Notes under the pieces: model-generated
Told to the model about the DNA's origin: nothing
Database searches by the model: none
What the model saw: the letters and a program-made list of their open reading frames with translations, nothing else
Position numbers and translations under genes: made by a program
In this document: positions 24,698 through 33,943 of the stretch, piece by piece
Layout: every line of letters begins with the position of its first letter
How positions within the stretch are numbered: the stretch's first letter is position 1
Source of the DNA: Lachnospiraceae bacterium
Lineage (GTDB): Bacteria > Bacillota > Clostridia > Lachnospirales > Lachnospiraceae
Direction of reading: 5' to 3'
Assembly (NCBI GenBank): GCA_015056915.1
Contig: SVFK01000009.1
Span: forward strand, 48,932-112,931
Length of the DNA stretch: 64,000 bases

Positions 24698-27376
24698 ATG
24701 AGCAAGGAATTAGCAAAAACCTATGACCCCAAGGGTCTGGAAGACAGACTGTATCAAAAATGGCTTGATAACAAATATTTTCATGCAGAGGTAGATCACT
24801 CTAAGACACCTTTTACTATCGTGATTCCCCCTCCAAATATTACAGGACAGCTCCATATGGGACACGCCCTCGACAATACCATGCAGGATATTCTCATTCG
24901 TTTTAAGAGAATGCAGGGCTATAATGCGCTGTGGCAGCCCGGAACTGATCATGCAAGTATTGCCACAGAGGTTAAGATTATCGAGAAGCTGAAGGAAGAG
25001 GGCATCGATAAGCATGATTTGGGACGTGAAGGCTTTTTGGAGAGAGCATGGGACTGGAAGAGAGAATACGGCGGACGTATTATTTCACAGCTGAAAAAGC
25101 TGGGCTCCTCCTGTGACTGGGACAGAGAGCGCTTTACCATGGATGAAGGCTGTAACAGGGCCGTAACAGAGGTATTTGTTAAGATGCATGAAAAGGGCTA
25201 TATCTACAAGGGTGCCCGCATGATTAACTGGTGTCCGGTTTGTAATACCTCTATCTCTGATGCTGAAGTAGAATATCAGGAGCAGGCAGGACATTTTTGG
25301 CATATCAAATATCCTTTGATGAATGAGGATGGTACGGTAAGTGATACAGAATTTTTGACCTTTGCTACCACTCGTCCGGAGACCATGTTGGGTGATACTG
25401 CAGTGGCAATTCACCCTGAGGATGAGCGCTATCAGCATTTAATCGGCAGAAAGGTAATGCTGCCGCTGATGAATCGTGAGATTCCTATTGTTACGGATAC
25501 CTATGTTGACAGAGAGTTTGGTACAGGTGTTGTTAAGATTACACCTGCTCATGACCCTAATGATTTTGAGGTGGGAAAACGTCACAGTCTGCCCATTATC
25601 AATGTTATGAATGATGATGCTACCATCAACGAAAACGGTGGTAAGTATGCCGGAATGGATCGCTACGAGGCCCGTAAGGCTATTGTAGAGGAGCTTGACG
25701 GTATGGGTCTGTTGGTTAAGATTGAGGACCATACACACAATGTAGGTACTCACGACCGTTGTAAGACCACCATTGAGCCTCTTGTAAAGGAGCAGTGGTT
25801 CGTTAAAATGGATGAGCTGATTAAGCCGGCGCGTGAGGCTGTTAAGAACGGTGAGATCAAGCTGATTCCTGAGCGTATGGAGAAAAACTACTTCAACTGG
25901 ACAGATAATATCCGTGACTGGTGTATCAGCCGTCAGCTGTGGTGGGGACACAGAATCCCGGCATACTATTGTGATGAGTGTAAGGAAGTAATCGTTTCCA
26001 AGGATGCACCTGATGTTTGTCCTAAGTGTGGATGCACGCATCTGACTCAGGATCCGGATACTCTTGATACATGGTTCTCATCGGCATTGTGGCCTTTTGA
26101 GACATTAGGCTGGCCGGACATGACAGAGGATTTGAAATATTTTTATCCTACAGATGTGCTGGTAACCGGTTATGATATTATTTTCTTCTGGGTTATCCGT
26201 ATGATATTCTCCGGCTTTGAGCAGATGGGTGAGAAGCCCTTCAAGACGGTATTGTTCCATGGTCTGGTAAGAGACAGTCAGGGACGTAAGATGTCCAAAT
26301 CTCTGGGCAATGGTATTGATCCGTTGGAGATTATTGACCAGTACGGTGCGGATGCGCTGAGATTAACTCTGATTACCGGTAATGCACCCGGTAATGATAT
26401 GCGTTTCTATTATGAGCGTGTGGAAAACAGCCGTAACTTCGCCAATAAGGTATGGAATGCATCCCGATTTATTATGATGAATATGGAGCAGGCATTGGAG
26501 AAAACAGGAAAGGAAGTTACTGTGCCTGCAGAAAATGAATTGGAGCCTGTAGATAAATGGATATTGTCCAAGCTGAATACTCTGGCAAAGGATGCTACTG
26601 AAAATATGGAGCATTTTGAGCTTGGTATTGCAGTACAGAAGGTATACGACTTTATTTGGGATGAATTCTGCGATTGGTACATTGAAATGGTAAAGCCCCG
26701 TCTGTACAATTCCGATGATACGGCAAGCCAGAACGCAGCACTGTGGACCTTAAAGACAGTATTGATTGATGCGTTAAAGCTTCTGCATCCTTATATGCCT
26801 TTTATCACCGAGGAAATCTTCTGCACCCTTCAGAGTGAGGAAGAGTCCATTATGATTAGTAAGTGGCCTGAGTATACCGATGCAAGAAATTATGCTAAGG
26901 AAGAAAAGGATATTGAGACCATCAAGGAAGCTGTTCGCGGTATCCGTAACATCCGTACTGAAATGAACGTAGCGCCCAGCCGTAAGGCAAGTGTATATGT
27001 GGTAAGCGAGGATGAGGGTATCCTAAATACCTTTACCGAAGGTAAGCTGTTCTTTGCTTCTCTTGCTTATGCGAACGAAGTAACCATGCAGAAGACTAAG
27101 GAGGGTATTGCTGCTGATGCGGTATCTGTAGTGATTCCCGGTGCCACTCTGTACATTCCTTTTGCAGAGCTGGTAGATATTGCGCAGGAAATTGAGCGTC
27201 TGAAGAAGGAGCAGAAGCGTCTGGAGGGCGAGCTTGCCCGTGTAAACGGTATGCTTTCCAATGAGCGTTTCATCTCCAAGGCTCCCGAGGCCAAGATTGC
27301 AGAGGAGAAGGAAAAGCTGGCTAAGTACACCCAGATGATGGAGCAGGTAACAGAGCGACTGGAACAGCTGCAGTAA
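24698..27376 (+). CDS. valS: Valyl-tRNA synthetase
   Basis: ValS charges tRNA-Val with valine and edits misactivated threonine. The 892-residue protein is full length, with the class I signature HMGH in PPPNITGQLHMGHAL (near residue 45), the editing CP1 domain (FATTRPETMLGDTAVAIHPEDE), the KMSKS loop in [11 protein letters not shown] (near 528), the zinc-binding cysteines in EYYCDECKEV-type segments (AYYCDECKEV, VCPKCGC) and a C-terminal coiled coil (residues ~830-890). It is preceded by a T-box and followed after 24 bases by folC. Codon usage is that of a highly expressed housekeeping gene. Confidence 0.97.
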   Translation: MSKELAKTYDPKGLEDRLYQKWLDNKYFHAEVDHSKTPFTIVIPPPNITGQLHMGHALDNTMQDILIRFKRMQGYNALWQPGTDHASIATEVKIIEKLKEEGIDKHDLGREGFLERAWDWKREYGGRIISQLKKLGSSCDWDRERFTMDEGCNRAVTEVFVKMHEKGYIYKGARMINWCPVCNTSISDAEVEYQEQAGHFWHIKYPLMNEDGTVSDTEFLTFATTRPETMLGDTAVAIHPEDERYQHLIGRKVMLPLMNREIPIVTDTYVDREFGTGVVKITPAHDPNDFEVGKRHSLPIINVMNDDATINENGGKYAGMDRYEARKAIVEELDGMGLLVKIEDHTHNVGTHDRCKTTIEPLVKEQWFVKMDELIKPAREAVKNGEIKLIPERMEKNYFNWTDNIRDWCISRQLWWGHRIPAYYCDECKEVIVSKDAPDVCPKCGCTHLTQDPDTLDTWFSSALWPFETLGWPDMTEDLKYFYPTDVLVTGYDIIFFWVIRMIFSGFEQMGEKPFKTVLFHGLVRDSQGRKMSKSLGNGIDPLEIIDQYGADALRLTLITGNAPGNDMRFYYERVENSRNFANKVWNASRFIMMNMEQALEKTGKEVTVPAENELEPVDKWILSKLNTLAKDATENMEHFELGIAVQKVYDFIWDEFCDWYIEMVKPRLYNSDDTASQNAALWTLKTVLIDALKLLHPYMPFITEEIFCTLQSEEESIMISKWPEYTDARNYAKEEKDIETIKEAVRGIRNIRTEMNVAPSRKASVYVVSEDEGILNTFTEGKLFFASLAYANEVTMQKTKEGIAADAVSVVIPGATLYIPFAELVDIAQEIERLKKEQKRLEGELARVNGMLSNERFISKAPEAKIAEEKEKLAKYTQMMEQVTERLEQLQ

Positions 27377-27400
27377 GACGAAATAAAGAAGGAATTAATC

Positions 27401-28699
27401 TTGAAAAAGCAGAACATTACCACATTTGAGGAGGCGGTAAACTACTTATACGAGGTACCGCGCTTTACTAAGAAGAATACGTTGGAGGATACCAAGGCAT
27501 ATTTGCAACGGCTTGGCAATCCGGATAGAAAAATGAAGATTATCCATGTGGCAGGAACCAATGGAAAGGGCTCTGTGTGTGCCTATATGCGTTATATTTT
27601 GGAAGCAGCAGGGTATCGCGTGGCGGTATTTACATCTCCTCATCTGGTGGACATCAGAGAGCGATTTCTGATTAAAGGGAAAATGGTGGAACAGCAGATT
27701 TTTCTGGATGCCTTCTTACAGATATATAAAAGTTTGGAGGAAAATGCATATCATCCCACCTTCTTTGAATATTTATTTTTTATGGCAATGCTTATTTTCT
27801 CCAAAGAGGACATTGATTATTGCATTTTGGAGACAGGGCTTGGCGGCAGACTGGATGCCACCAATGCAGTGAGCTGCAAGGAAATCAGTGTGATTACACG
27901 TATAGGCTTGGACCATACGGAATATCTGGGAGAGACGATTGCGGAAATTGCAAATGAAAAGGCAGGTATTATGCAGGCAGGTACACCGGTGGTTTTTGCC
28001 GATACGGATAAGGAAGCAACCGATGTATTTTGTAAACGGGCGTCAGAGCTTGATGCTCCGGCATATTCTGTGTCGAAAAATGATTACTCTTTCTTGAATT
28101 TTAAGAATAAAACCATTGATTTTTCTTTACATACTGGGTATTATGGTTATGTTAGGTTTCGTTTGCATACCATAGCCGGATATCAGATGGAGAATGCTTC
28201 GTTGGCAATTCGGGCCATTGAAGTGTTGGATAAAGACCGTACGATAACGGAGCAACAGCTTCGGGAAGGCGTTGAAGCTTGTGTCTGGCCCGGAAGAATG
28301 GAAGAGATTCTTCCTGAGGTGTTTGTGGACGGAGCCCATAATGAGGATGGTATCCGTGCTTTTTTGGATACTGTCAGAAATGATGGCTGTAAGGGAACAA
28401 GAACGCTTCTTTTCAGCGTTGTTTCAGATAAGGATTATGAGCATATGGTTCAGCAGGTAGTGCAATCCGGTCTTTTTGACAGAATTGCCATTGCACATAT
28501 GAATACCGGAAGAGCGGTGTCGCTTGACAGTCTGCAAGGGCTGTTGGAACGTTATCCGGACTGCCAATATAATATGTATACGAAGGTGGATACTGCACTG
28601 CACGAGCTGTTAGAAAAGCGGTGTGAGCAAGAACGCATTTATGTGGCGGGAAGCCTGTATCTAGTTGGAGAAATAAAGGAGTCTTTGATTTATGATTAA
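27401..28699 (+). CDS. folC: Folylpolyglutamate synthase / dihydrofolate synthase
   Basis: FolC adds glutamate to folates (and in many bacteria to dihydropteroate) in the cytoplasm. The 432-residue protein has the ATP-binding loop HVAGTNGKGSVCAYM near residue 48, the metal and substrate block GLGGRLDATNAV, ITRIGLDHTEYLGETIAEIANEKAGI, and WPGRMEEI in the C-terminal domain. The start is TTG at 27401 after AGAAGGA. Its end overlaps the start of a 49-residue gene by 8 bases, so the two are translated together. It lies in an operon with valS. Confidence 0.94.
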   Translation: MKKQNITTFEEAVNYLYEVPRFTKKNTLEDTKAYLQRLGNPDRKMKIIHVAGTNGKGSVCAYMRYILEAAGYRVAVFTSPHLVDIRERFLIKGKMVEQQIFLDAFLQIYKSLEENAYHPTFFEYLFFMAMLIFSKEDIDYCILETGLGGRLDATNAVSCKEISVITRIGLDHTEYLGETIAEIANEKAGIMQAGTPVVFADTDKEATDVFCKRASELDAPAYSVSKNDYSFLNFKNKTIDFSLHTGYYGYVRFRLHTIAGYQMENASLAIRAIEVLDKDRTITEQQLREGVEACVWPGRMEEILPEVFVDGAHNEDGIRAFLDTVRNDGCKGTRTLLFSVVSDKDYEHMVQQVVQSGLFDRIAIAHMNTGRAVSLDSLQGLLERYPDCQYNMYTKVDTALHELLEKRCEQERIYVAGSLYLVGEIKESLIYD

Positions 28700-28841
28700 T
28701 TTCGAAGAGGAACTGAAGAAATTTCATCCCAGCCTTGAGGTGGAGGATGCCGAGGAAGCAATTTACAATCAGGATTTGACAGACGTTGCGGATCTGTTGG
28801 TGAAGATGATAAAGGAAGCGGAAGAAAAGGAAATGAATTAG
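28692..28841 (+). CDS. Small acidic protein of 49 residues
   Basis: Frame MINFEEELKKFHPSLEVED continuing to KEAEEKEMN. It is strongly acidic and helical, with its ATG inside the folC stop region (8-base overlap, translational coupling) and GGAG in the end of folC as the ribosome binding site. Its frame is well separated from the next gene (GGAGG precedes that ATG). No family is recognised. Position and codon use favour a real gene between folC and the TPR protein. Confidence 0.7.
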   Translation: MINFEEELKKFHPSLEVEDAEEAIYNQDLTDVADLLVKMIKEAEEKEMN

Positions 28842-28854
28842 TAGGAGGAAAAGC

Positions 28855-30270
28855 ATGTTTTGTTATCATTGCGGCTGCCATCTATCCGAACATGATTTTT
28901 GTACCGCTTGCGGAGCTGATGTATCTTTGTACAAGAAGATAATGAATGTTTCCAACCTGTTTTACAATGAGGGTTTGGAAAGAGCCGGCGTCAGAGACTT
29001 AACAGGTGCAATTACCAGTTTACGGCAGAGTTTGAAATTTAATAAAAATAATATCGAAGCGCGCAATCTTCTGGGATTGGTTTATTTTGAAATGGGTGAA
29101 GTGGTTGCTGCCTTAAGTGAGTGGGTTATCAGCAAAAACCTCCGCCCGGAGAAAAATATTGCAGATGATTATATTGATATGCTGCAGTCAAATGCTTCAC
29201 GTCTGGATGCAATCAATCAGACCATAAAGAAGTATAATCAGGCGCTTGTATACTGCTTGCAGGACAGTAAGGATCTGGCTGTGATTCAGCTGAAAAAGGT
29301 GCTGTCATTAAATCCTAAATTCGTTCGTGCGCACCAGCTCTTAGCTCTTTTGTATATGGATGCTGAGGAATGGGAGCGTGCACAGCGTGAATTGAAAAAA
29401 TGTCTGGATATTGACAGAAACAGTACTCTGACACTCCGTTATTTGAAGGAAGTGGAAATAATGCTGGCCCCGGATGAGAATGTGAAGCCGGTCGGCAGAA
29501 AGAAGAGGGATGATGCTGTCCGCTATCAGAGCGATAATGAAGTGATTATTCAGCCGTTGAACGTAAGAGAACAAAAGGTCGGTGGTGTATCAACTCTGGT
29601 TAATATCGGCATCGGATTGGTAATCGGTCTTGCTGCCATGTATTTCCTGGTGGTTCCGGCAGCTGTATCTAACGTCAACAATGAGGCACAGAAGACGATT
29701 ACAGAGATAGGCAACCAGTTGGATGCCAAAACATCTCGCATACAGGAAATTGAGCAACAGCTTTCTGATTTGCAGGCTGAGAATGATGACCTGAATCAGG
29801 AATTGCAGGGAATTGTAGGTACAGATGGTACTTTGCAGACCATAGACAATCTGTTGACGGCAGCCACTGCTTATCTGGAGACACAGGATATTCAGCAGAC
29901 AGCTGCTAATCTGGAGAGTATAGCACAAAGCATTAATGTAGAGGATACTTCAGATGCTTTCCAGAGCCTGTATCATACCTTGCTTGGCACCATCGGTCCT
30001 GAATTATCTGAGCAATATTATACAGAAGGCTACAGTGCAGTCCGCAGTGAGGATTACACTGTTGCGATAGAGAATCTTGCCAAGGCATTTTATTATGATG
30101 AGACACATGTAGATGCCCTGCTGGAATTGGGTAATGTATACCGTAAGTGTGAGGATGTGGACAACGCCATCGCAACCTATGATAAGGTGATTGAGTTGTT
30201 CCCTGATACGGAGCAGGCTCGTAAGGCCCAGCGTAACCGCGATAACCTCATGGGTGAAGCTACTAATTAA
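28855..30270 (+). CDS. Zinc-ribbon and TPR membrane protein
   Basis: 471 residues. An N-terminal zinc ribbon (CYHCGCHLSEHDFCTACG: two CxxC pairs) is followed by TPR-like helices at ~38-200, a basic linker, one membrane segment near 247-268 (VNIGIGLVIGLAAMYFLVVPAA), an extracytoplasmic coiled coil (~275-320) and a second TPR block at the C-terminus (~395-465). This layout suggests a scaffold with a cytoplasmic and an outer TPR domain. It is last in the valS-folC transcript and ends in a strong terminator. The partner proteins are unknown. Confidence 0.82.
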   Translation: MFCYHCGCHLSEHDFCTACGADVSLYKKIMNVSNLFYNEGLERAGVRDLTGAITSLRQSLKFNKNNIEARNLLGLVYFEMGEVVAALSEWVISKNLRPEKNIADDYIDMLQSNASRLDAINQTIKKYNQALVYCLQDSKDLAVIQLKKVLSLNPKFVRAHQLLALLYMDAEEWERAQRELKKCLDIDRNSTLTLRYLKEVEIMLAPDENVKPVGRKKRDDAVRYQSDNEVIIQPLNVREQKVGGVSTLVNIGIGLVIGLAAMYFLVVPAAVSNVNNEAQKTITEIGNQLDAKTSRIQEIEQQLSDLQAENDDLNQELQGIVGTDGTLQTIDNLLTAATAYLETQDIQQTAANLESIAQSINVEDTSDAFQSLYHTLLGTIGPELSEQYYTEGYSAVRSEDYTVAIENLAKAFYYDETHVDALLELGNVYRKCEDVDNAIATYDKVIELFPDTEQARKAQRNRDNLMGEATN

Positions 30271-30293
30271 ATATTTTATAAAATACAAAAGAC

Positions 30294-30335
30294 AAGAACT
30301 TGTAGAAATATTCTACAGGTTCTTTTGTTTTATTT
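30294..30335 (+). terminator. Rho-independent terminator
   Basis: AAGAACTTGTAGAA pairs with TTCTACAGGTTCTT around a three-base loop, followed by TTGTTTTATTT. It separates the TPR gene from the spoIIA operon. Confidence 0.88.
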
Positions 30336-30358
30336 AAAAAAAATAGTGGAGGAAAAGC

Positions 30359-30664
30359 ATGGAGGACTTTCAGGTTATTGACAATTACCTCATGGTTAAG
30401 TTGCCGGTGGAGGTAGATCATCATCGAGCCGCTTTTATCTGTGAAAATGCGGACAAGTATATTGTAACGGAAAATGTGTGTAATGTGGTATTCGATTTCG
30501 AGGATACCCGATTTATGGATTCATCGGGAATCGGTATTATCATGGGACGGTACAAAAAAATATCCTGTTTTGGCGGACGTGTTTATGCGATTCACGCAGA
30601 CAGACAGATACAGAGGCTTTTGAAAATGTCAGGATTGAACCAGATTGTGGAGGTATTAGTGTAG
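30359..30664 (+). CDS. spoIIAA: Anti-sigma F factor antagonist SpoIIAA
   Basis: A 101-residue STAS-domain protein. When dephosphorylated by SpoIIE in the forespore it binds SpoIIAB and frees sigma F. The conserved block [18 protein letters not shown] holds the serine that SpoIIAB phosphorylates (near residue 57). It is the first gene of spoIIAA-spoIIAB-sigF, in the standard order. Ribosome binding site GGAGG precedes the ATG. Confidence 0.95.
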   Translation: MEDFQVIDNYLMVKLPVEVDHHRAAFICENADKYIVTENVCNVVFDFEDTRFMDSSGIGIIMGRYKKISCFGGRVYAIHADRQIQRLLKMSGLNQIVEVLV

Positions 30665-30665
30665 G

Positions 30666-31217
30666 ATGATTGCAGAAAAAATGTGTGGAGAGAAGTGTGG
30701 ACAAGCACAGACAGGTGTTAATTGGAAGAATGAGATGGAATTGGTGTTTGATGCAGTATCAAGCAATGAAAGCTTTGCGAGAACGGCTGTAGCTGCTTTT
30801 ATTTCTCATTTAAATCCTACGTTGGAGGAGCTGGCAGATATTAAGACTGCTGTGTCGGAGGCGGTGACTAATGCAGTAATTCATGGCTATGAGAATTTGT
30901 ACGGCTACGGTGTACATGGAGAAGCGAGACCGGCGTATGTGGTTATTCATCCGGGGAAGGTATGGCTTCATTGTCTGTTGGAGCATGGAGTACTGCATAT
31001 TGATGTGACAGATAAGGGAAAAGGAATCGAAGACCTAGAGCAGGCAATGGAGCCGTTATTCACTACCAAGCCGGAATTGGAGCGCTCCGGTATGGGCTTT
31101 GCCTTTATGGAAGCCTTTATGGATGAGCTGGAGGTAGAAAGTGTTCCGGGTCAGGGTACTACAGTACATATGAAGAAAAAACTGGGCATTGGTGCATGGA
31201 TTCATAGAGAGGATTAA
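30666..31217 (+). CDS. spoIIAB: Anti-sigma F factor and serine kinase SpoIIAB
   Basis: A GHKL-type ATPase that holds sigma F inactive and phosphorylates SpoIIAA. Motifs: N-box [15 protein letters not shown]1-like [12 protein letters not shown], and the strongly conserved [21 protein letters not shown] lid and G2 region (quoted only in part here). Compared with the usual ~145 residues it is longer: an N-terminal extension of ~20 residues rich in Cys and an extra ~15 residues after the N-box ([12 protein letters not shown]). The start could instead be the internal ATG at 30735 (GGAAG upstream), which would remove the extension. It is one base after the spoIIAA stop. Confidence 0.93.
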   Translation: MIAEKMCGEKCGQAQTGVNWKNEMELVFDAVSSNESFARTAVAAFISHLNPTLEELADIKTAVSEAVTNAVIHGYENLYGYGVHGEARPAYVVIHPGKVWLHCLLEHGVLHIDVTDKGKGIEDLEQAMEPLFTTKPELERSGMGFAFMEAFMDELEVESVPGQGTTVHMKKKLGIGAWIHRED

Positions 31218-31220
31218 TGC

Positions 31221-31988
31221 ATGGAAGAAGTGTCAGTACTGATTGAACGGTCACAGAAGGGAGATAAGGAAGCAAGAGAGGTACTGATAGAGAAAAACTT
31301 AGGACTGGTGCATCATATTGTGCGCAGATTTGCCGGAAGAGGCTATGATTTGGAGGATTTGTTTCAGATAGGAACCATCGGCTTGATGAAAGCCATTGAT
31401 AAATTTGATTTGGGCATGGAAGTCAAATTTTCCACCTATGCTGTTCCTATGATTACCGGTGAAATCAAGCGATTTATTCGGGATGACGGAATAGTGAAGG
31501 TGTCTCGGACTATCAAGGAAAATGGCTTAAAACTGAGAATGGCAAGGCAACGGCTCCAGGTAAAGCTGAATCGAGAGCCTACTTTGCAGGAAATTGCGGA
31601 GGAGTCATCACTATCTCAGGAGGAGATTGTGTTGGCAATGGAGGCCGGGATAGAGGTGGAATCCATATACAGTGCTGCGTATCAGGAGGATGGCAGTGAG
31701 GTATATCTGGTAGACAAGGTGGTGCAGAGTACTAACGGCTGTGTGGGCAGCAGTCTTGGCAGCGTAGGAAGCATCAGTCATGATGCCGAGAAGGAACGCA
31801 TACTGGATCACATGCTGCTGGTACAGCTTCTGGAGGGCTTGGAGAGCAAGGAGCGGGAATTGATTCATATGCGTTATTTTCAGAATATGACCCAAACAGA
31901 AATCGCAGGTATTCTTGGCATCAGTCAGGTACAGGTCAGTCGTATGGAGAAAAAAATCCTTCTGCACATGCGGGAAAAGGCAGGCTGA
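31221..31988 (+). CDS. sigF: RNA polymerase sigma-F factor
   Basis: The first forespore-specific sigma factor. The 255-residue protein has region 2 (NLGLVHHIVRRFAGRGYDLE, LFQIGTIGLMKAIDKFD, TYAVPMITGEIKRFIRDD), region 3 and a region 4 helix-turn-helix (MTQTEIAGILGISQVQVSRME). A serine/glycine-rich insert (VGSSLGSVGSISHD, near residue 177) between regions 3 and 4 is unusual in length. It is the third gene of the spoIIA operon, three bases after spoIIAB. Targets would include the GH25 and spoVA genes that follow only if sigma F/G sites are confirmed. Confidence 0.95.
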   Translation: MEEVSVLIERSQKGDKEAREVLIEKNLGLVHHIVRRFAGRGYDLEDLFQIGTIGLMKAIDKFDLGMEVKFSTYAVPMITGEIKRFIRDDGIVKVSRTIKENGLKLRMARQRLQVKLNREPTLQEIAEESSLSQEEIVLAMEAGIEVESIYSAAYQEDGSEVYLVDKVVQSTNGCVGSSLGSVGSISHDAEKERILDHMLLVQLLEGLESKERELIHMRYFQNMTQTEIAGILGISQVQVSRMEKKILLHMREKAG

Positions 31989-32096
31989 TGGAAACAATAG
32001 GAAGTGTTCATTAATATTTTCTTAAATCCGTAAATTCTTCTTTTTTTTTACTGTTTTTTTGATTATTATGATATAAGGAACAGGAAAAAGGTCGAG

Positions 32097-32136
32097 GCCT
32101 GTAGGAATTTGGAAAAATTGCTCCACAGGCTTTTGA
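32097..32136 (+). terminator. Probable terminator of the spoIIA operon
   Basis: GCCTGT pairs with ACAGGC and, after a bulged A, GGA pairs with TCC; a T-run TTTTGA follows. The stem is interrupted, so this is a moderate call. Confidence 0.5.
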
Positions 32137-32154
32137 ATATAAAGGAGAGTACGG

Positions 32155-33297
32155 ATGAAAAACGAATTTGATTATTCTTATGATGCAGAAAGCGTGTGGG
32201 AGATGCCCAGAAGGCGCAGAAGAAATAGAAGCATTGCCACCATTCTGGTGATCTTTGGCTGTCTTATTGTGCTTGTGCTGGTGACCTATCTGGGCGGCAT
32301 GATGTTTCGGTGGTATGACACTCAGCTCCAAAGCGGAACGGAGCAGGCGGCAATGGCAGTAACGGAAGACATACAGGAGAGAGAAGTCAGTTATACGCAG
32401 GAGGAAATGGATGCCCAGGTGGCAAAGGCGGTCGAGGCTGCCAAGGTCGAGGCTGAGGAGGCTTCAAAGCGTATATTAGAAGGCATACAAAATGGCTTGG
32501 AAGCAGGTCAGACCTATGTAGAAACCTTGCGCCCCTTTTATCCTGACGACATGTTGGTGGTAAGCAACGGAACCTTTCATTTTATTCCTATTCAGGACAA
32601 TCTGAAGCAGAATAACTACACTGAAGAGAAATTGAATATTCTGGAGACCGGCGAATACCAGTACGTGGAGAATGGTCAGGTAATCTCCCACAAGGGAATT
32701 GATGTATCCAAGCATCAGGGTGAAATCGACTGGCAGCAGGTTGCGGAGGATGGCGTGGAATTTGCCTTTATCCGAGTGGCTGTACGCGGCTATGGTACAG
32801 GTAAGCTGGTGGAGGATGAGTATTTTGAAAAGAATATGAAGGGTGCAATTAATGCCGGAATTAAGGTGGGTGTTTATGTTTTCTCACAGGCCGTTAATGA
32901 GGAGGAGGTTCTGGAGGAAGCGAATCTGGTATTGAACAAAATTGCTCCCTATAAGATAGACTGTCCCGTTGTATTTGACGTAGAAAAGATTAGTGGTGCC
33001 AATGGGCGAATGAATGAGCTGTCCTTGGAGGAACGCACCAATTTGACGTTGCTTTTCTGCCAGACCATTGAAAACGCAGGGTACAAGCCCATGATTTACC
33101 ACAATATGGAAATGGGTGCGCTGATGTTGGATTTGGAGACCTTGGAAAGCTATGATAAATGGTTTGCTTATTACAATTCAGATTTGTACTATCCTTATGA
33201 TTATAAAATCTGGCAGTACAGCAGTACCGGTAGAGTAAAAGGCATCAAAGGTGATGTAGATATGAATATTAGTTTTGAACCTATTTGGGAAGAATAA
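32155..33297 (+). CDS. Membrane-anchored GH25 muramidase
   Basis: 380 residues: a cytoplasmic N-tail, one membrane anchor near 40-60 (ILVIFGCLIVLVLVTYLGG), an extracytoplasmic helical stalk (~80-120), and a C-terminal GH25 lysozyme domain from ~180. Catalytic acids of the family are visible in KGIDVSKHQGEIDW and CPVVFDVEKI. It hydrolyses the N-acetylmuramic acid bond in peptidoglycan from the outer side of the membrane. Its position after sigF suggests a role in engulfment or spore wall remodelling, but I saw no clear sigma F site. GGAG precedes the ATG. Confidence 0.92.
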   Translation: MKNEFDYSYDAESVWEMPRRRRRNRSIATILVIFGCLIVLVLVTYLGGMMFRWYDTQLQSGTEQAAMAVTEDIQEREVSYTQEEMDAQVAKAVEAAKVEAEEASKRILEGIQNGLEAGQTYVETLRPFYPDDMLVVSNGTFHFIPIQDNLKQNNYTEEKLNILETGEYQYVENGQVISHKGIDVSKHQGEIDWQQVAEDGVEFAFIRVAVRGYGTGKLVEDEYFEKNMKGAINAGIKVGVYVFSQAVNEEEVLEEANLVLNKIAPYKIDCPVVFDVEKISGANGRMNELSLEERTNLTLLFCQTIENAGYKPMIYHNMEMGALMLDLETLESYDKWFAYYNSDLYYPYDYKIWQYSSTGRVKGIKGDVDMNISFEPIWEE

Positions 33298-33308
33298 TAT
33301 TGCAAAGT

Positions 33309-33861
33309 TAAATCCCTCGCACCCGGAAGATACGGCCGCCGGTACGAAATGCGGAGTATAAAATGTGGTGTTTCTAGCAGATGCGTCCTTTGGAATTTCT
33401 TATTATTCGTGTTTTTTCAACAGAACACACTCCTGCCGCAGATTTGTCTGCCTCGAGAGTATAGGGAAATGTTGTCCGGAACCAAATGTGAGAATTTCTT
33501 ATGTGCGTAACTTTGGAATAAGGTTCGTGTTTTTATGGTCTTGAACAAAAATAGCGCCGTGTGCGCAGGGAACGGAAAGCGAGATTTTTTACTCGACTTT
33601 CCGTTCCCTGCGCACACGGCGCTATTTTTGTCCCAGCTCATAAAAAGCACGAACAATCGAAAATTCCAAAGTAAGCACATTTAGAAATTCCATCATTTTG
33701 TTCCCAACATTTTCCTATACTCTTGGGGCAGACAAATCGCGGGGAGTGTGTTCAGATGAAAAGACACGAACCTAATTCCAAAGGGCACATCTGAGAAACG
33801 CTCACATTTTACACAACGCATTTCGTACCGGCGGCCGCGTCTTCCGGGTGCGAGGGATTTA
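33309..33861. repeat. Large palindromic element, copy 2 (full length)
   Basis: A 553 bp imperfect palindrome. The outermost 22 bases are perfect inverted repeats (TAAATCCCTCGCACCCGGAA and its complement), and similarity between the two halves continues inward to a near-perfect central stem (33545-33631) with an 8-base loop. The arms match copy 1 closely, while the central stem differs at seven positions and each is compensated on the other arm. No encoded transposase is seen. Reading frames within it (for example minus strand 33417-33680) are shadows. It sits between the GH25 gene and spoVAB, and its right end overlaps none of the called genes. Confidence 0.9.
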
Positions 33862-33881
33862 TTCTTTTTTTGTTTGTAATA

Positions 33882-33910
33882 GCATATTTTGCCGCAGTTT
33901 GTGCATCCTA
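33882..33910 (+). promoter_or_regulatory. Candidate sigma-G/F promoter of spoVAB-AA-AC
   Basis: GCATA (33882-33886), a 17-base spacer and CATCCTA (33904-33910) resemble the forespore promoter pattern of spoVA operons (G-ATA and CATnnTA). It starts 21 bases outside the palindrome. One position of the -10 deviates. Confidence 0.45.
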
Positions 33911-33943
33911 CAGTTAGAATGTGGAAAATTGAGGAGAATATTT

